Positions 54,274 through 63,430 of a stretch of 64,000 bases of DNA are shown piece by piece. Position 1 is the stretch's first letter. Each line of letters starts with the position of its first letter. Origin of the DNA: Bradyrhizobium sp. AZCC 1693 (GTDB taxonomy: Bacteria; Pseudomonadota; Alphaproteobacteria; Rhizobiales; Xanthobacteraceae); NCBI RefSeq assembly GCF_036924745.1, contig NZ_JAZHSD010000001.1, positions 6,633,001-6,697,000 on the forward strand, given 5' to 3'. Below the pieces are notes generated by a model. That model searched no databases. It was given only the letters and a program-made list of their open reading frames with translations, and was not told the origin of the DNA. The translations under genes and the position numbers were made by a program.

Positions 54274-54922
54274 TCCTCGGATCGAAATCCTACCACAGGC
54301 CCAGAAGGAGATCTGGCCCCAGCTTGCTCCCGCGCCCGATCTGTCTTTCGTCTTGTATGGAGGCACCGCCGTTGCGCTCCACCTTGGCCATCGCGTCTCG
54401 ATCGATTTCGATTTCTTCAAGGCCGAGCCGTTGGAGAAAGCGCGGATCGAGGCAAGCTTTCAGTTTGTCCAGAATGCGCGAACTATTCAGGAAGACGAAA
54501 ATACCCTTGTCGTGGGCGTGTCGATGCCATCCGGCCCGGTCAAGGTATCCTTCTTCGGAGGGCTCGCGCTGGGGCGCATCAATGATCCGCTCCGAACGAG
54601 GGATCGGGTGCTTGTGGTTGCGTCGCTCGACGACTTGCTCGCCACCAAGCTGAAGGCGATTTTGGACCGGGCTGAAGCCAAGGATTATCGCGACATCTCG
54701 GCGATGTTGTCGGCCGGCGTTTCACTGGAGAGGGCGTTAGGGGCGTTCGCTGTGAACTACCGAAGAGATCCCGCGCTTCCTCTCAAGGCCCTGGGCTTCT
54801 TCAAGGACGGTGATTTGCCGTCGCTTCCCAAAGCCGATCAGGATTTGCTTCGGACTGCCCGAGACCGGGTTTCCGACGTGCCTGAGGTGCGGCTTTTGAA
54901 TGGATTGCTTCCGGTTCGATGA
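54257..54922 (+). CDS. AbiEii/AbiGii-type nucleotidyltransferase toxin-like protein
   Basis: 221 residues. The nucleotidyltransferase active site is complete: LYGGTAVALHLGHRVSIDFD (GGTA at 35-38, Asp50 and Asp52), with LLATKLKAILDRAEAKDYRD supplying the later conserved Lys/Asp residues. Related proteins are toxins of type IV toxin-antitoxin or abortive-infection systems that add nucleotides to tRNA or other targets. The preceding short gene overlaps it by 17 nt. The pair sits inside the dcw cluster between murD and ftsW and has visibly lower GC than its neighbours, suggesting transfer. Confidence 0.85.
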   Translation: MPDPFDPRIEILPQAQKEIWPQLAPAPDLSFVLYGGTAVALHLGHRVSIDFDFFKAEPLEKARIEASFQFVQNARTIQEDENTLVVGVSMPSGPVKVSFFGGLALGRINDPLRTRDRVLVVASLDDLLATKLKAILDRAEAKDYRDISAMLSAGVSLERALGAFAVNYRRDPALPLKALGFFKDGDLPSLPKADQDLLRTARDRVSDVPEVRLLNGLLPVR

Positions 54923-54964
54923 ATGCGACGTGGGAGAGCTCCTGCTGACTAGAGAGTGTCGCAA

Positions 54965-56413
54965 ATGGCAAATCATGCTCCCCCACGTAACCTTGTTCGT
55001 TTCGCGTCAGCGGTACTCCCAGCGACCTTTGCGCTTCATGCCGTCGCGGGTGCGGCTGCGCCGGTATCCGACGGAGTGTCTCTCCGCGAGTCGACGATTT
55101 CGTGGAGCACCGTCAAGTACGCGACCTCTGCGGAGAACGGATTCGTCGGCGGGTCGCTCGACAAGAAGACCATCGTCGATCGCACGTTCAAGACCCACGT
55201 GCTCGAGAATCGCTATCTGAAGGTAACGCTCGTCCCCGAATTCGGCGGGCGCATTCTTTCCATCATCTACAAGCCGACCGGCCACGAACAGCTCTATCGC
55301 ACGGAAGTAGGCGTGCCTTACGGCATGGAGGCCGGCAATTTTTATTACGACTGGCTGATGGTGTATGGCGGCATCTTCCCCACCTTCCCGGATGCCGAGC
55401 ACGGCCGGACGTGGCTGAAGCCGTGGGATTTCAAGGTGGTGAAGGAGAGCGCCGGCGAAGTGACGGTGTCGATGTCGCTTAAGGATGATTTCGCATATTC
55501 CGCGGCACCAAAGCAGTTCCTCAAGGGTTCGACGGGTATCGAAGCGACTTACTATGTCACGCTGAAAGCCGATCGCGCCGCGCTCGATGCGCGCGCGGTG
55601 CTGAAAAATCCGCAAGCCCGGACGATCGACTACGAGTACTGGACGTGCACGACGCTCGCGCCGGGATCGGACCCGAATAATCCCAGGACAACCGGCGGCG
55701 CCGAAATCATCGCGCCGATCGAGGCCTACAGCACGCCCGCCTGGTCGGCCAATCTGTCCGGCGGCGACGAGAGCGCAGGCACGGGCAGGAGCCGTTTCGA
55801 AAAACTGCGCTACTTCAGGAACTGGCCGACGATGGGCATCGCATACGCAGCGCCCGATATGCTGGGCGGGAATTTCTGGGGCGTGATCAACCACGACAAC
55901 GAAGAAGGGATCATCCGCATCGCCGACAATAAGGTCACGCGGGGTTTGAAGATGTGGACGTGGGGATATCAGTCATTCACGAACGAGACCGACGCACGCA
56001 AGGACCCGACCGAAGCGCGGCCCTACGTCGAATTATGGGCGGGCATGTCGGACCAGTTTTTCCACCGCGCCCAGCTTCCCGCGCGGGGCGAAGTGTCTAT
56101 TCCGGAGACCTACAGCCCGACCGTCGGCATGAGCAACGTGACGGCTGCGAACGAGAATATCCTGATCAATTTCTCGGCCGCCGCATCCGGCGTGAGTCTT
56201 CAGTTCTTCAGCATCGAACCGGCCACGCCTTTGCGCGTAACGTTGAAACGCGGCGATGCGATATTGTTCAACGACGCCGTAACAGCCGACCCGAAAAACG
56301 GAAATCGCATTTCTGCGACGATTCCCGCCGGCGGCAGCGGCGAACAGGTGCGGCTCACGATCACGACCGCGGAAGGTAAAGAGCTGATGGCGGCCGAGAC
56401 AAAAATAAAGTGA
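54965..56413 (+). CDS. Exported DUF5107 (aldose-epimerase-like fold) protein
   Basis: 482 residues. A signal-like N-terminus (about 1-34, FASAVLPATFALHAVAGAAA) precedes a large beta domain: VLENRYLKVTLVPEFGGRIL, SIIYKPTGHEQLYRTEVG, FYYDWLMVYGGIFPTFPDAE and RNWPTMGIAYAAPDML. These match DUF5107, a galactose-mutarotase-like fold found in proteins that handle sugars or glycans. The catalytic residues are not established for this family. ATG 54965 is chosen; a GTG at 54956 is in frame. It follows the toxin-like gene by 42 nt. A periplasmic glycan-related role would fit the cluster but is unproven. Confidence 0.8.
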   Translation: MANHAPPRNLVRFASAVLPATFALHAVAGAAAPVSDGVSLRESTISWSTVKYATSAENGFVGGSLDKKTIVDRTFKTHVLENRYLKVTLVPEFGGRILSIIYKPTGHEQLYRTEVGVPYGMEAGNFYYDWLMVYGGIFPTFPDAEHGRTWLKPWDFKVVKESAGEVTVSMSLKDDFAYSAAPKQFLKGSTGIEATYYVTLKADRAALDARAVLKNPQARTIDYEYWTCTTLAPGSDPNNPRTTGGAEIIAPIEAYSTPAWSANLSGGDESAGTGRSRFEKLRYFRNWPTMGIAYAAPDMLGGNFWGVINHDNEEGIIRIADNKVTRGLKMWTWGYQSFTNETDARKDPTEARPYVELWAGMSDQFFHRAQLPARGEVSIPETYSPTVGMSNVTAANENILINFSAAASGVSLQFFSIEPATPLRVTLKRGDAILFNDAVTADPKNGNRISATIPAGGSGEQVRLTITTAEGKELMAAETKIK

Positions 56414-56516
56414 ACTGTTGCCGACCGGAAATCGGGCGTTTCGGTGCCGTTGCGAAACCGATCAGCTCATAAATGCCAATTGATAGGTATCGATTCGTTC
56501 CGTCCAAAGAGCTGTC

Positions 56517-56612
56517 GTCACCCGCGAAGGCGGGTGATCCAGTATTCCAGAGGCGTCAGCGATAGAACCGCAAGGCCGCGGCTTACTGGATACCCGCCTT
56601 CGCGGGTATGAC
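56517..56612. repeat. Palindromic repeat, 'gtcacccgcgaaggcgggtgatccagta' type
   Basis: GTCACCCGCGAAGGCGGGTG on the left and ACCCGCCTTCGCGGGTATGA on the right, with TGATCCAGTATTCC / TTACTGGATA inner arms. The same design is at 59158. It lies in the 419-nt gap before ftsW, which also holds a half-copy of another repeat at 56704-56732; the rest must contain any ftsW promoter. Confidence 0.85.
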
Positions 56613-56832
56613 GACTATTCGTGAGGAGCCACTACGCGGTCATAAATGATAATGGTCTTATTAACGCTTTCTCGACGCTGGACCGTTTCTCAACCAAACT
56701 TGATGGATATCGCTTCGTTCCACCCATCCTACGCCGCATCGGTTGATCCCTCAAAAGTTACCCATCTCATTAACTCCCCATAAACCATCCTGCTCCACCA
56801 ATGGGCGTTATCTCTGCCATTTGGGGACGCCC

Positions 56833-57984
56833 ATGCTCCACCGTGACCAACGCACGCCGTTTTCGGACTGGTGGTGGACCGTGGATAAGCTGCTGCTCGG
56901 CGCGATCATGGCGCTGATGCTGGGCGGCGTCATCCTGTCGCTGGCGGCGAGTCCGCCGGTGGCGACGCGGATCGGGCTCGATCCCTTCCATTTCTTCGGC
57001 CGGCATGTGCTGTTCCTGCTGCCGTCCTTGCTGGTGCTGATCGGGGTGTCGTTCCTGTCGCCGAAGCAGATCCGCCGTCTCGCGCTGCTGGTGTTCGTGG
57101 TGAGCATTCTCTTGATCGTGGCGACGCTTGTCTTCGGGCCCGAGGTGAAGGGATCGCGGCGCTGGATCACGCTGCTTGGCGTCAACATCCAGGCTTCCGA
57201 ATCCGCAAAACCCGCTTTCGTCGTGATGGCGGCGTGGCTGTTTGCGGAATCGACCAAGCGGCCGGAAATGCCGGCAACGTCGATGGCGATCGTGCTGCTG
57301 CTGACGCTGGTGTCGCTGCTGGTAATGGAACCGGATTTCGGCCAGACCATGCTGATCCTGATGGTGTGGGGCGCGCTGTTCTTCATCGCAGGGATGCGGA
57401 TGATCTGGGTGGCCGGCCTTGCCGGCGCCGCGGGCCTCGGATTGTTCGGCGCCTATCTTCTGGTCCCGCACGTCGCGGGCCGTATCAGGCGCTTCATGAA
57501 CCCGGCCTCCGGCGATACGTTCCAGGTCGATATGGCGATGGAGGCGTTCTGGAACGGCGGCTGGTTCGGGCTTGGGCCCGGCGAGGGCATTGCCAAACGC
57601 AGCCTGCCGGACAGCCATACCGACTTCGTGTTCGCGGTGGCCGCCGAAGAGTTCGGCATCATCCTGTGCCTGGCGCTGGTGGCGCTGTTCGCCTTCGTCG
57701 TGATTCGCACGCTGACGCGCGCCTATTCGAGCGAGGACATGTTCGCGCGCTTTGCGGCGTCGGGGCTTGCGATCCTGTTCGGTGTGCAGGCCGCGATCAA
57801 CATGGCGGTCAATCTGCAACTGATTCCCGCCAAGGGCATGACGCTGCCCTTCATCTCCTATGGCGGCTCGTCGATCATCTCGCTGGCCTATGGCGTCGGC
57901 ATGATGCTGGCGCTGACACGGCAGCGTCCGCGCACCGAGGTGGAATCGATGAACGCGGCCGGAGTGGCGCGCGGTTACGCTTGA
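56833..57984 (+). CDS. ftsW: Lipid II polymerase / cell division protein FtsW
   Basis: 383 residues, ten membrane helices, SEDS family. Polymerises lipid II into septal glycan with FtsI. Motifs: KGSRRWITLLGVNIQASESA, MEPDFGQTMLILMVWGALFF, and LPDSHTDFVFAVAAEEFGI with the C-terminal AKGMTLPFISYGGSSIISL. ATG 56833 follows GGGGA; the frame is open to 56743 but that start has no ribosome site. 47 nt before murG. Confidence 0.97.
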   Translation: MLHRDQRTPFSDWWWTVDKLLLGAIMALMLGGVILSLAASPPVATRIGLDPFHFFGRHVLFLLPSLLVLIGVSFLSPKQIRRLALLVFVVSILLIVATLVFGPEVKGSRRWITLLGVNIQASESAKPAFVVMAAWLFAESTKRPEMPATSMAIVLLLTLVSLLVMEPDFGQTMLILMVWGALFFIAGMRMIWVAGLAGAAGLGLFGAYLLVPHVAGRIRRFMNPASGDTFQVDMAMEAFWNGGWFGLGPGEGIAKRSLPDSHTDFVFAVAAEEFGIILCLALVALFAFVVIRTLTRAYSSEDMFARFAASGLAILFGVQAAINMAVNLQLIPAKGMTLPFISYGGSSIISLAYGVGMMLALTRQRPRTEVESMNAAGVARGYA

Positions 57985-58031
57985 CCGCACGGACGTGGTG
58001 ACGGCGGCTCCGTCGTGGGCTATTTGAAGCC

Positions 58032-59132
58032 ATGGACAACGCACCTCTCATTCTACTCGCTGCCGGCGGCACCGGCGGTCATCTGTTTCCCGCCGAAGCG
58101 CTGGGCGTCGAGCTCATCAAACGCGGCCTGCGCGTGCGATTGGCGACCGATGCTCGCGCCCTGCGCTACAGCGGACTTTTCACCAGGGAAAATATCGACG
58201 TGGTGCCGAGCGAGACCGTGCGCGGCCGCTCGCTGCTGGCGCTGGCGCGCACCGTCTACACGCTTGGTTACGGCACGCTGGTGGCTGCCAGGTTGGAGCG
58301 GCGGCTAAAACCTGCCGCCGTGGTCGGCTTCGGTGGCTATCCGACGGTGCCGCCGCTGATAGCAGCAAGGCTGCTCGGCGTGCCCGGCATCATTCACGAC
58401 GCCAACGCCGTGCTCGGCCGCGCCAACCGCTTTCTCTCCCGCCGCGTCAACGCCATTGCCACCTCGCTGCCGGGCGTGCTCGATCGCGATCCCGATCTCG
58501 CCGGCAAGACGGTGACCGTCGGCACGCCGATGCGGCCCGCGATCCTCACGGCCGCCGCTGTGCCGTTTGCGTCTCCCGAACCGAACGGGCCGCTCCGCCT
58601 GCTGGTGGTCGGCGGCAGCCAGGGCGCGCGGGTCATGAGCGATATCGTGCCGGGCGCAATCGAAAAGCTGGAGCCAATGCTGTGGAGCCGCCTGATTCTC
58701 ACTCAGCAGGTGCGCAAGGAAGATATGGGGCGGGTGCGTGCGATCTATGAGCGGCGCAGGATCAATGCCGAACTCGCGCCGTTCTTTTCCGACCTGCCGG
58801 CGCGGCTGGCGTCGAGCCACCTCGTGATCTCGCGCTCCGGCGCCGGCACGGTGGCGGAACTCGCCGCGATCGGCCGGCCCTCGATTCTGGTGCCGCTGCC
58901 CGGCGCGATCGACCAGGACCAGTTCGCCAATGCCGGCGTGCTGGCCCAGGTGGATGGCGCTTTACGGATTCCGCAAGGAGAATTCACGCCCGACCGGCTG
59001 GCCGCCGAAATCTCCGCTTTCGCCGCCGAACCGGCGCGGCTGACCGCGATGGCATCAGCCGCCCGCAGCGTCGGCAGGCTGGATGCCGCCGAACGGTTAG
59101 CCGATCTGGTGATGAAAACCGCCGGAATCTAG
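58032..59132 (+). CDS. murG: Undecaprenyldiphospho-muramoylpentapeptide GlcNAc transferase
   Basis: 366 residues, GT28. Adds GlcNAc to lipid I to make lipid II at the inner membrane face. Motifs: LAAGGTGGHLFPAEALGVEL, VVGFGGYPTVPPLIAARLLG, LLVVGGSQGARVMSDIVP and VISRSGAGTVAELAAIGRPS. Order and length usual. Confidence 0.97.
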   Translation: MDNAPLILLAAGGTGGHLFPAEALGVELIKRGLRVRLATDARALRYSGLFTRENIDVVPSETVRGRSLLALARTVYTLGYGTLVAARLERRLKPAAVVGFGGYPTVPPLIAARLLGVPGIIHDANAVLGRANRFLSRRVNAIATSLPGVLDRDPDLAGKTVTVGTPMRPAILTAAAVPFASPEPNGPLRLLVVGGSQGARVMSDIVPGAIEKLEPMLWSRLILTQQVRKEDMGRVRAIYERRRINAELAPFFSDLPARLASSHLVISRSGAGTVAELAAIGRPSILVPLPGAIDQDQFANAGVLAQVDGALRIPQGEFTPDRLAAEISAFAAEPARLTAMASAARSVGRLDAAERLADLVMKTAGI

Positions 59133-59157
59133 GCCGTTGCGTACAAAATTGCCCCTT

Positions 59158-59256
59158 GTCATGCCCCGCGAAAGCGGGGCATCCAGTACTCCGCGGCGCC
59201 TGATTTGAGCCTCAGCTTCGCGGAATACTGGATCGCCCGCCTTCGCGGGCGATGAC
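59158..59256. repeat. Palindromic repeat between murG and murC
   Basis: GTCATGCCCCGCGAAAGCGG on the left, GCCCGCCTTCGCGGGCGATG on the right, and CATCCAGTA / TACTGGATC inside. Same family as the element at 56517. It fills most of the 140-nt gap and ends 16 nt before the murC start. Confidence 0.85.
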
Positions 59257-59272
59257 GGCCAAGGACATATCC

Positions 59273-60676
59273 ATGAGACTGCCGCGCGAGATCGGACCCA
59301 TTCACTTCGTCGGGATCGGCGGCATCGGCATGAGCGGCATCGCCGAGGTGTTGGTCAATCTCGGCTATACCGTGCAGGGCTCCGACGCCTCCGAGAGCGG
59401 CAATGTCGCGCGGCTGCGGGAGAAGGGCGTCAAGGTCTCGGTCGGCCACAAGGCCGAGAATGTCGACGGCGCCGACGTGGTCGTGGTCTCGACCGCGATC
59501 AAGCGTGACAATCCCGAATTGATGGCGGCCCGCGCCCAGCGCATTCCGGTGGTGCGCCGGGCCGAAATGCTGGCCGAGCTGATGCGGCTGAAAAGCTGCG
59601 TCGCGATTGCCGGCACTCATGGCAAGACCACGACGACGACGATGGTGGCGACGCTGCTCGATGCCGGCGGCCTCGATCCGACCGTGATCAACGGCGGTAT
59701 CATCAATGCCTACGGCTCCAACGCGCGGCTGGGCGCCGGTGACTGGATGGTGGTCGAAGCCGATGAGAGCGACGGCACGTTCCTGAAGCTGCCGTCCGAT
59801 GTCGTGATCGTCACCAATATCGATCCCGAACATCTCGATCACTTCAAGACTTTCGAGGCGATCCAGGACGCGTTCCGCAATTTCGTCGAGAACGTGCCGT
59901 TCTACGGCTTTGCCGTGATGTGCACCGATCATCCCGTGGTGCAGAGCCTCGTCGGCAAGATCGAGGATCGCCGCATCATCACCTACGGTGAAAACCCGCA
60001 GGCCGACGCGCGGCTGGTCGACCTGACGCCGACCGGCGGCGGCTCGACATTCAAGGTCGTGTTCCGCAACCGCAAGACCGACGCCACGCACGAGATATCG
60101 GACCTCATGCTGCCGATGCCCGGACGGCATAACGCCTCGAATGCGACGGCGGCGATCGCGTTGGCGCACGAGCTCGGCATGTCCGACGAGGCGATCCGCA
60201 AGGCGATCGCAGGTTTTGGCGGCGTCAAGCGGCGCTTCACCCGGACCGGGGAGTGGAACGGCGTCACCGTGATCGACGATTACGGCCATCACCCCGTTGA
60301 GATCGCGGCCGTCCTTAAAGCGGCGCGTGAATCCACCAACGGCAAGGTCATCGGCGTAGTTCAGCCGCACCGCTTCACCCGCCTGCAATCGCTGTTTGAG
60401 GAGTTCTGCACCTGCTTCAACGATGCCGATGCGGTCGTGGTCGCTGAGGTCTATCCGGCCGGCGAGGCGCCGATCGAGGGCATCGACCGCGATCATTTTG
60501 TCACAGGCCTGCGCGCCCACGGGCATCGCGAGGTGATCCCGCTGCCGAACGCGGGCGAACTCGCCAAGGTGGTTCACGGCCTCGCCGGTCCCGGCGACCT
60601 CGTCGTCTGCCTGGGCGCCGGCAACATCACGCAATGGGCCTACGCGCTGCCGGGCGAATTGAAGGCGTTGGGGTGA
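59273..60676 (+). CDS. murC: UDP-N-acetylmuramate L-alanine ligase
   Basis: 467 residues. Adds L-Ala to UDP-MurNAc. Start motif [23 protein letters not shown] loop [40 protein letters not shown] and [23 protein letters not shown] 59273 follows AAGGA; the frame is open to 59252. It precedes the GIY-YIG element. Confidence 0.97.
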   Translation: MRLPREIGPIHFVGIGGIGMSGIAEVLVNLGYTVQGSDASESGNVARLREKGVKVSVGHKAENVDGADVVVVSTAIKRDNPELMAARAQRIPVVRRAEMLAELMRLKSCVAIAGTHGKTTTTTMVATLLDAGGLDPTVINGGIINAYGSNARLGAGDWMVVEADESDGTFLKLPSDVVIVTNIDPEHLDHFKTFEAIQDAFRNFVENVPFYGFAVMCTDHPVVQSLVGKIEDRRIITYGENPQADARLVDLTPTGGGSTFKVVFRNRKTDATHEISDLMLPMPGRHNASNATAAIALAHELGMSDEAIRKAIAGFGGVKRRFTRTGEWNGVTVIDDYGHHPVEIAAVLKAARESTNGKVIGVVQPHRFTRLQSLFEEFCTCFNDADAVVVAEVYPAGEAPIEGIDRDHFVTGLRAHGHREVIPLPNAGELAKVVHGLAGPGDLVVCLGAGNITQWAYALPGELKALG

Positions 60677-60698
60677 TGGGCGCGCCGTCTCCAACTTC

Positions 60699-61071
60699 GT
60701 CATGGCCGGGCTTGTCCCGGCCATCCACGTCTTTACTTCGTAATTTCGTCGAAGAGATCGTCCCAATCCGGGTTCATCGCGACGATCTTCCAGACCTTCC
60801 ACGCGCGCGACCAATGCTTGATATTGTGTTCGCGCTGGATAGCGTCACGAATGTCGTCGAATTGTTCAAAATAGACCAACCGTTTCAATCCGTACCGCCT
60901 GGTAAAGCCGTCGACGAATCCGGAACGATGTTCGAATACTCGGCGGACAAGATCGCTTGTTACGCCGACATACAGGATGCCGTTCGGACGATTGGTCAGA
61001 ATATAGATGTATCCACCTGCCACGCCGAGATACTGCAAGACGTGGATGGCCGGGACAAGCCCGGCCATGAC
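60699..61071. mobile_element. Compact GIY-YIG element with perfect 35-bp inverted repeats
   Basis: 60699-60733 and 61037-61071 are exact reverse complements (arm starts GTCATGGCCGGGCTTGTCCC). Each arm is itself a hairpin with 9-bp stem ATGGCCGGG and loop CTTGT. The 373-bp unit contains only the GIY-YIG gene, whose start codon lies 3 nt inside the right arm and whose stop touches the left arm. Flanks CAACTTC / GAGTTG suggest the inverted repeat reaches a little further with one indel. A diverged single arm is at 10991. Mobility is inferred. Confidence 0.75.
60733..61068 (-). CDS. GIY-YIG nuclease family protein
   Basis: 111 residues. Single GIY-YIG endonuclease domain of the small URI/YhbQ-like type: YIYILTNRPNGILYVGVTSD (the two Tyr motifs), LVRRVFEHRSG (catalytic Arg) and DAIQREHNIKHW (metal-binding Glu). 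The first 11 residues (MAGLVPAIHVL) are encoded by the inverted repeat and are not part of the domain. No ribosome site is seen apart from sequence inside the repeat. It lies antisense to the dcw cluster between murC and murB. Proteins of this type in rhizobia often start with this sequence, which suggests repeat-borne copies. Its target is unknown. Confidence 0.9.
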   Translation of the reverse strand: MAGLVPAIHVLQYLGVAGGYIYILTNRPNGILYVGVTSDLVRRVFEHRSGFVDGFTRRYGLKRLVYFEQFDDIRDAIQREHNIKHWSRAWKVWKIVAMNPDWDDLFDEITK

Positions 61072-61088
61072 GAGTTGAGAGAGTTTTC

Positions 61089-62009
61089 GTGACCTATCCC
61101 GACATCACACCCGATCTCAAATCCGCGATGCCGGAGCTGCGCGGGCGGTTGCTGGCGAACCAGTCGCTGGCGGAGCTGACGTGGTTTCGCGTCGGCGGGC
61201 CGGCGCAGGTGCTGTTTACGCCGGCGGATGAAGACGATCTCGCGTACTTCCTGAAGCTGCTCCCGAACGAGTTGCCGGTCTATGTCGTCGGCGTCGGCTC
61301 CAACCTGATTGTGCGCGACGGTGGCATGGCGGGGGTAGTGATCCGCCTGTCGCCGCGGGCGTTCGGCGAGACGTCCGCTTCAGGCGATACCGTCAACGCA
61401 GGCACGGCCGCGCTCGACAAGCGCGTGGCAGAGACCGCGGTAGCCGCCAATATCGGCGGCATGGAATTCTTCTTCGGTATCCCCGGCACCATCGGCGGCG
61501 CGCTGCGGATGAATGCCGGCGCCAATGGCAGCGAAACCAAGGACGTTCTGATCGAGGCCACCGGCATCGGTCGCGACGGCGCCAGGCATGTCTTCAGCAA
61601 TGCCGATATGAAGTTCGTCTATCGCAACAGCGGCGTCGACGCTTCAGTCATTTTCACCTCCGCGCGTTTTCGCGGCGCCGTCACGGACGCTGAAGCCATT
61701 CGCGCGCGGATGAACGAGGTGCAGACCCATCGCGAAACCGCTCAGCCGATTCGCGAAAAGACTGGAGGATCGACCTTCAAGAATCCACCCGGCAACAGCG
61801 CCTGGAAACTGATCGATGCCGCCGGCTGCCGGGGCCTTCGTGTCGGCGGGGCGCAGGTGTCGGAAATGCACTGCAATTTCCTCATCAATACCGGTAACGC
61901 CACCGGGCATGATATTGAAACGTTGGGTGAAACCGTGCGCGAGCGGGTTAAGGCGAATTCCGGAATCGAGCTACACTGGGAAATCAAGCGGATCGGGATT
62001 CCATCGTAA
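61089..62009 (+). CDS. murB: UDP-N-acetylenolpyruvoylglucosamine reductase
   Basis: 306 residues, FAD enzyme that reduces UDP-GlcNAc-enolpyruvate to UDP-MurNAc with NADPH. Motifs: [59 protein letters not shown] and [20 protein letters not shown] with catalytic Ser in GGSTFKNP. The start is GTG 61089, 17 nt beyond the GIY-YIG element; no strong ribosome site is visible, so the element may have replaced native upstream sequence. Confidence 0.96.
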   Translation: MTYPDITPDLKSAMPELRGRLLANQSLAELTWFRVGGPAQVLFTPADEDDLAYFLKLLPNELPVYVVGVGSNLIVRDGGMAGVVIRLSPRAFGETSASGDTVNAGTAALDKRVAETAVAANIGGMEFFFGIPGTIGGALRMNAGANGSETKDVLIEATGIGRDGARHVFSNADMKFVYRNSGVDASVIFTSARFRGAVTDAEAIRARMNEVQTHRETAQPIREKTGGSTFKNPPGNSAWKLIDAAGCRGLRVGGAQVSEMHCNFLINTGNATGHDIETLGETVRERVKANSGIELHWEIKRIGIPS

Positions 62010-62011
62010 TT

Positions 62012-62111
62012 GTCATTCCGGGGCGCGCGAAGCGCGAACCCGGAATCTCGAGATTCCCCGGTGTGCAATTGCACACCTGAGGTCTGCTCCTTCGGAGCAT
62101 CCCGGAATGAC
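62012..62111. repeat. Palindromic repeat between murB and ddl
   Basis: GTCATTCCGGGGCGCGCGAA to CATCCCGGAATGAC, with the core AACCCGGAATCTCGAGATTC. It resembles the 80-nt copies at 11033 and 38284 but has an extra hairpin (GGTGTGCAATTGCACACC) inside. It ends 16 nt before the ddl start. Confidence 0.88.
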
Positions 62112-62127
62112 GGATAGGTAGAGGCTG

Positions 62128-63120
62128 ATGCGGATTACCATTCTCTTTGGCGGCACTAACACGGAGCGGCTGGTCTCGGTCGCGAGCGGCCAGGCGCTGC
62201 ATCGGGCGTTGCCGGAAGCCGATCTCTGGTTCTGGGATGTTGCCGATACCGTGCATGAGGTCGCCTCGCAGCAACTGCTCGGGCACGCGCGTCCATTCGA
62301 GGATGAATTCAAACCCGGCAACCGCGGCCTGTCCCTCGAAGCGGCGCTCGACAAGGCCAGGGCTGAGGATCGCGTGCTGGTGCTCGGCCTGCATGGCGGC
62401 CGGGCCGAGAACGGCGAGTTGCAGGCGATGTGCGAACTGCGCGGGATTCCCTTCACCGGCTCCGGCTCGGCGTCGTCCAATCTCGCCCTGGACAAGGTGG
62501 CGGCCAAACGATTCGTGGCGATTGCGGGCGTCGCGGCACCGGCCGGTGTCGCCCTGGAAAACCTCGACGCGGCGTTTGCCGAATACGGCAGGCTGATCGC
62601 AAAGCCGGCGCGGGATGGATCGAGCTATGGCCTGATCTTCGTCAATGCGAAGCAGGATCTCGTCGCCGTACGCAACGCCGCAAAAACAGAGGAATATCTG
62701 ATCGAGCCGTTCATCTCGGGCGTGGAAGCGACCTGCGGCGTGCTGGAGCAGTCGGACGGCTCGATGTTTTCGCTGCCGCCGATCGAGATCGTGCCCGCGG
62801 ATGGCGCGTTCGATTACGCGGCGAAATACCTGCTGAAATCGACCCAGGAGATCTGCCCTGGGCGTTTTTCGCCCGAGATCACAGCCGCGCTCATGGACCA
62901 GGCGCTGCGAGCGCACAAAGCGTTGTCCTGCAGCGGCTATTCCCGGACCGACTTCATCGTCTCGGCGAAGGGGCTGGTTTATCTGGAAACCAACACGCTG
63001 CCGGGCCTGACCGCCGCATCGCTCTACCCGAAGGCGCTGAAGGCGCAGGGGATCGAATTTGCGGATTTTCTGCGTGATCAGATCGCGCTGGCCGAACGGC
63101 GGAACCGGGAACGGGTTTGA
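62128..63120 (+). CDS. ddl: D-alanine--D-alanine ligase
   Basis: 330 residues, ATP-grasp enzyme that joins two D-Ala for MurF. Motifs: ITILFGGTNTERLVSVASGQ, VLGLHGGRAENGELQAMCEL, TGSGSASSNLALDKVAAKRF, SCSGYSRTDFIVSAKGLVYL and ETNTLPGLTAASLYPKA. The start motif (FGGTNTE rather than GGxSxE) and the LHGGRAENG loop (family usually LHGxxGEDG) differ from typical Ddl, so it is a diverged member. It follows murB and precedes ftsQ as usual in the cluster. Confidence 0.9.
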   Translation: MRITILFGGTNTERLVSVASGQALHRALPEADLWFWDVADTVHEVASQQLLGHARPFEDEFKPGNRGLSLEAALDKARAEDRVLVLGLHGGRAENGELQAMCELRGIPFTGSGSASSNLALDKVAAKRFVAIAGVAAPAGVALENLDAAFAEYGRLIAKPARDGSSYGLIFVNAKQDLVAVRNAAKTEEYLIEPFISGVEATCGVLEQSDGSMFSLPPIEIVPADGAFDYAAKYLLKSTQEICPGRFSPEITAALMDQALRAHKALSCSGYSRTDFIVSAKGLVYLETNTLPGLTAASLYPKALKAQGIEFADFLRDQIALAERRNRERV

Positions 63121-63430
63121 CCGGCCGGACAAGCGATTAACAGGCCGTTAACCCGGAACTAACCTCGCCACGAGAATTGTTGCTAAAATCCTAAGAATTG
63201 TCCGGCAAACCACTCAAAAGACGCGCCAAAGCGCGTCCGCAGCGCCGCGAATTTACACTTTGTTTACCAGGAAGTCCGAAGGTTAACGCTGGCGGCGCAT
63301 GTTGCGCTTGGCTCCGGGGCGTGCGCTGTTCCGACTTCAGATCAGCACCAAGTCCGGCAAGACCGAGGCGTCATATGGGCCGGAACCCGCGAAAATGCTT
63401 GCGGGAACAACACTTGGACAGGCTCGTGCA
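63121..63430. other. Intergenic stretch before ftsQ, no gene seen
   Basis: 310 nt between ddl and ftsQ. Two short open frames in it have no ribosome site or recognisable content. It holds AT-richer patches near 63130-63200 and 63245-63285 that could carry an ftsQ promoter. An in-frame ATG at 63395 could extend ftsQ by 12 residues. Confidence 0.5.
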
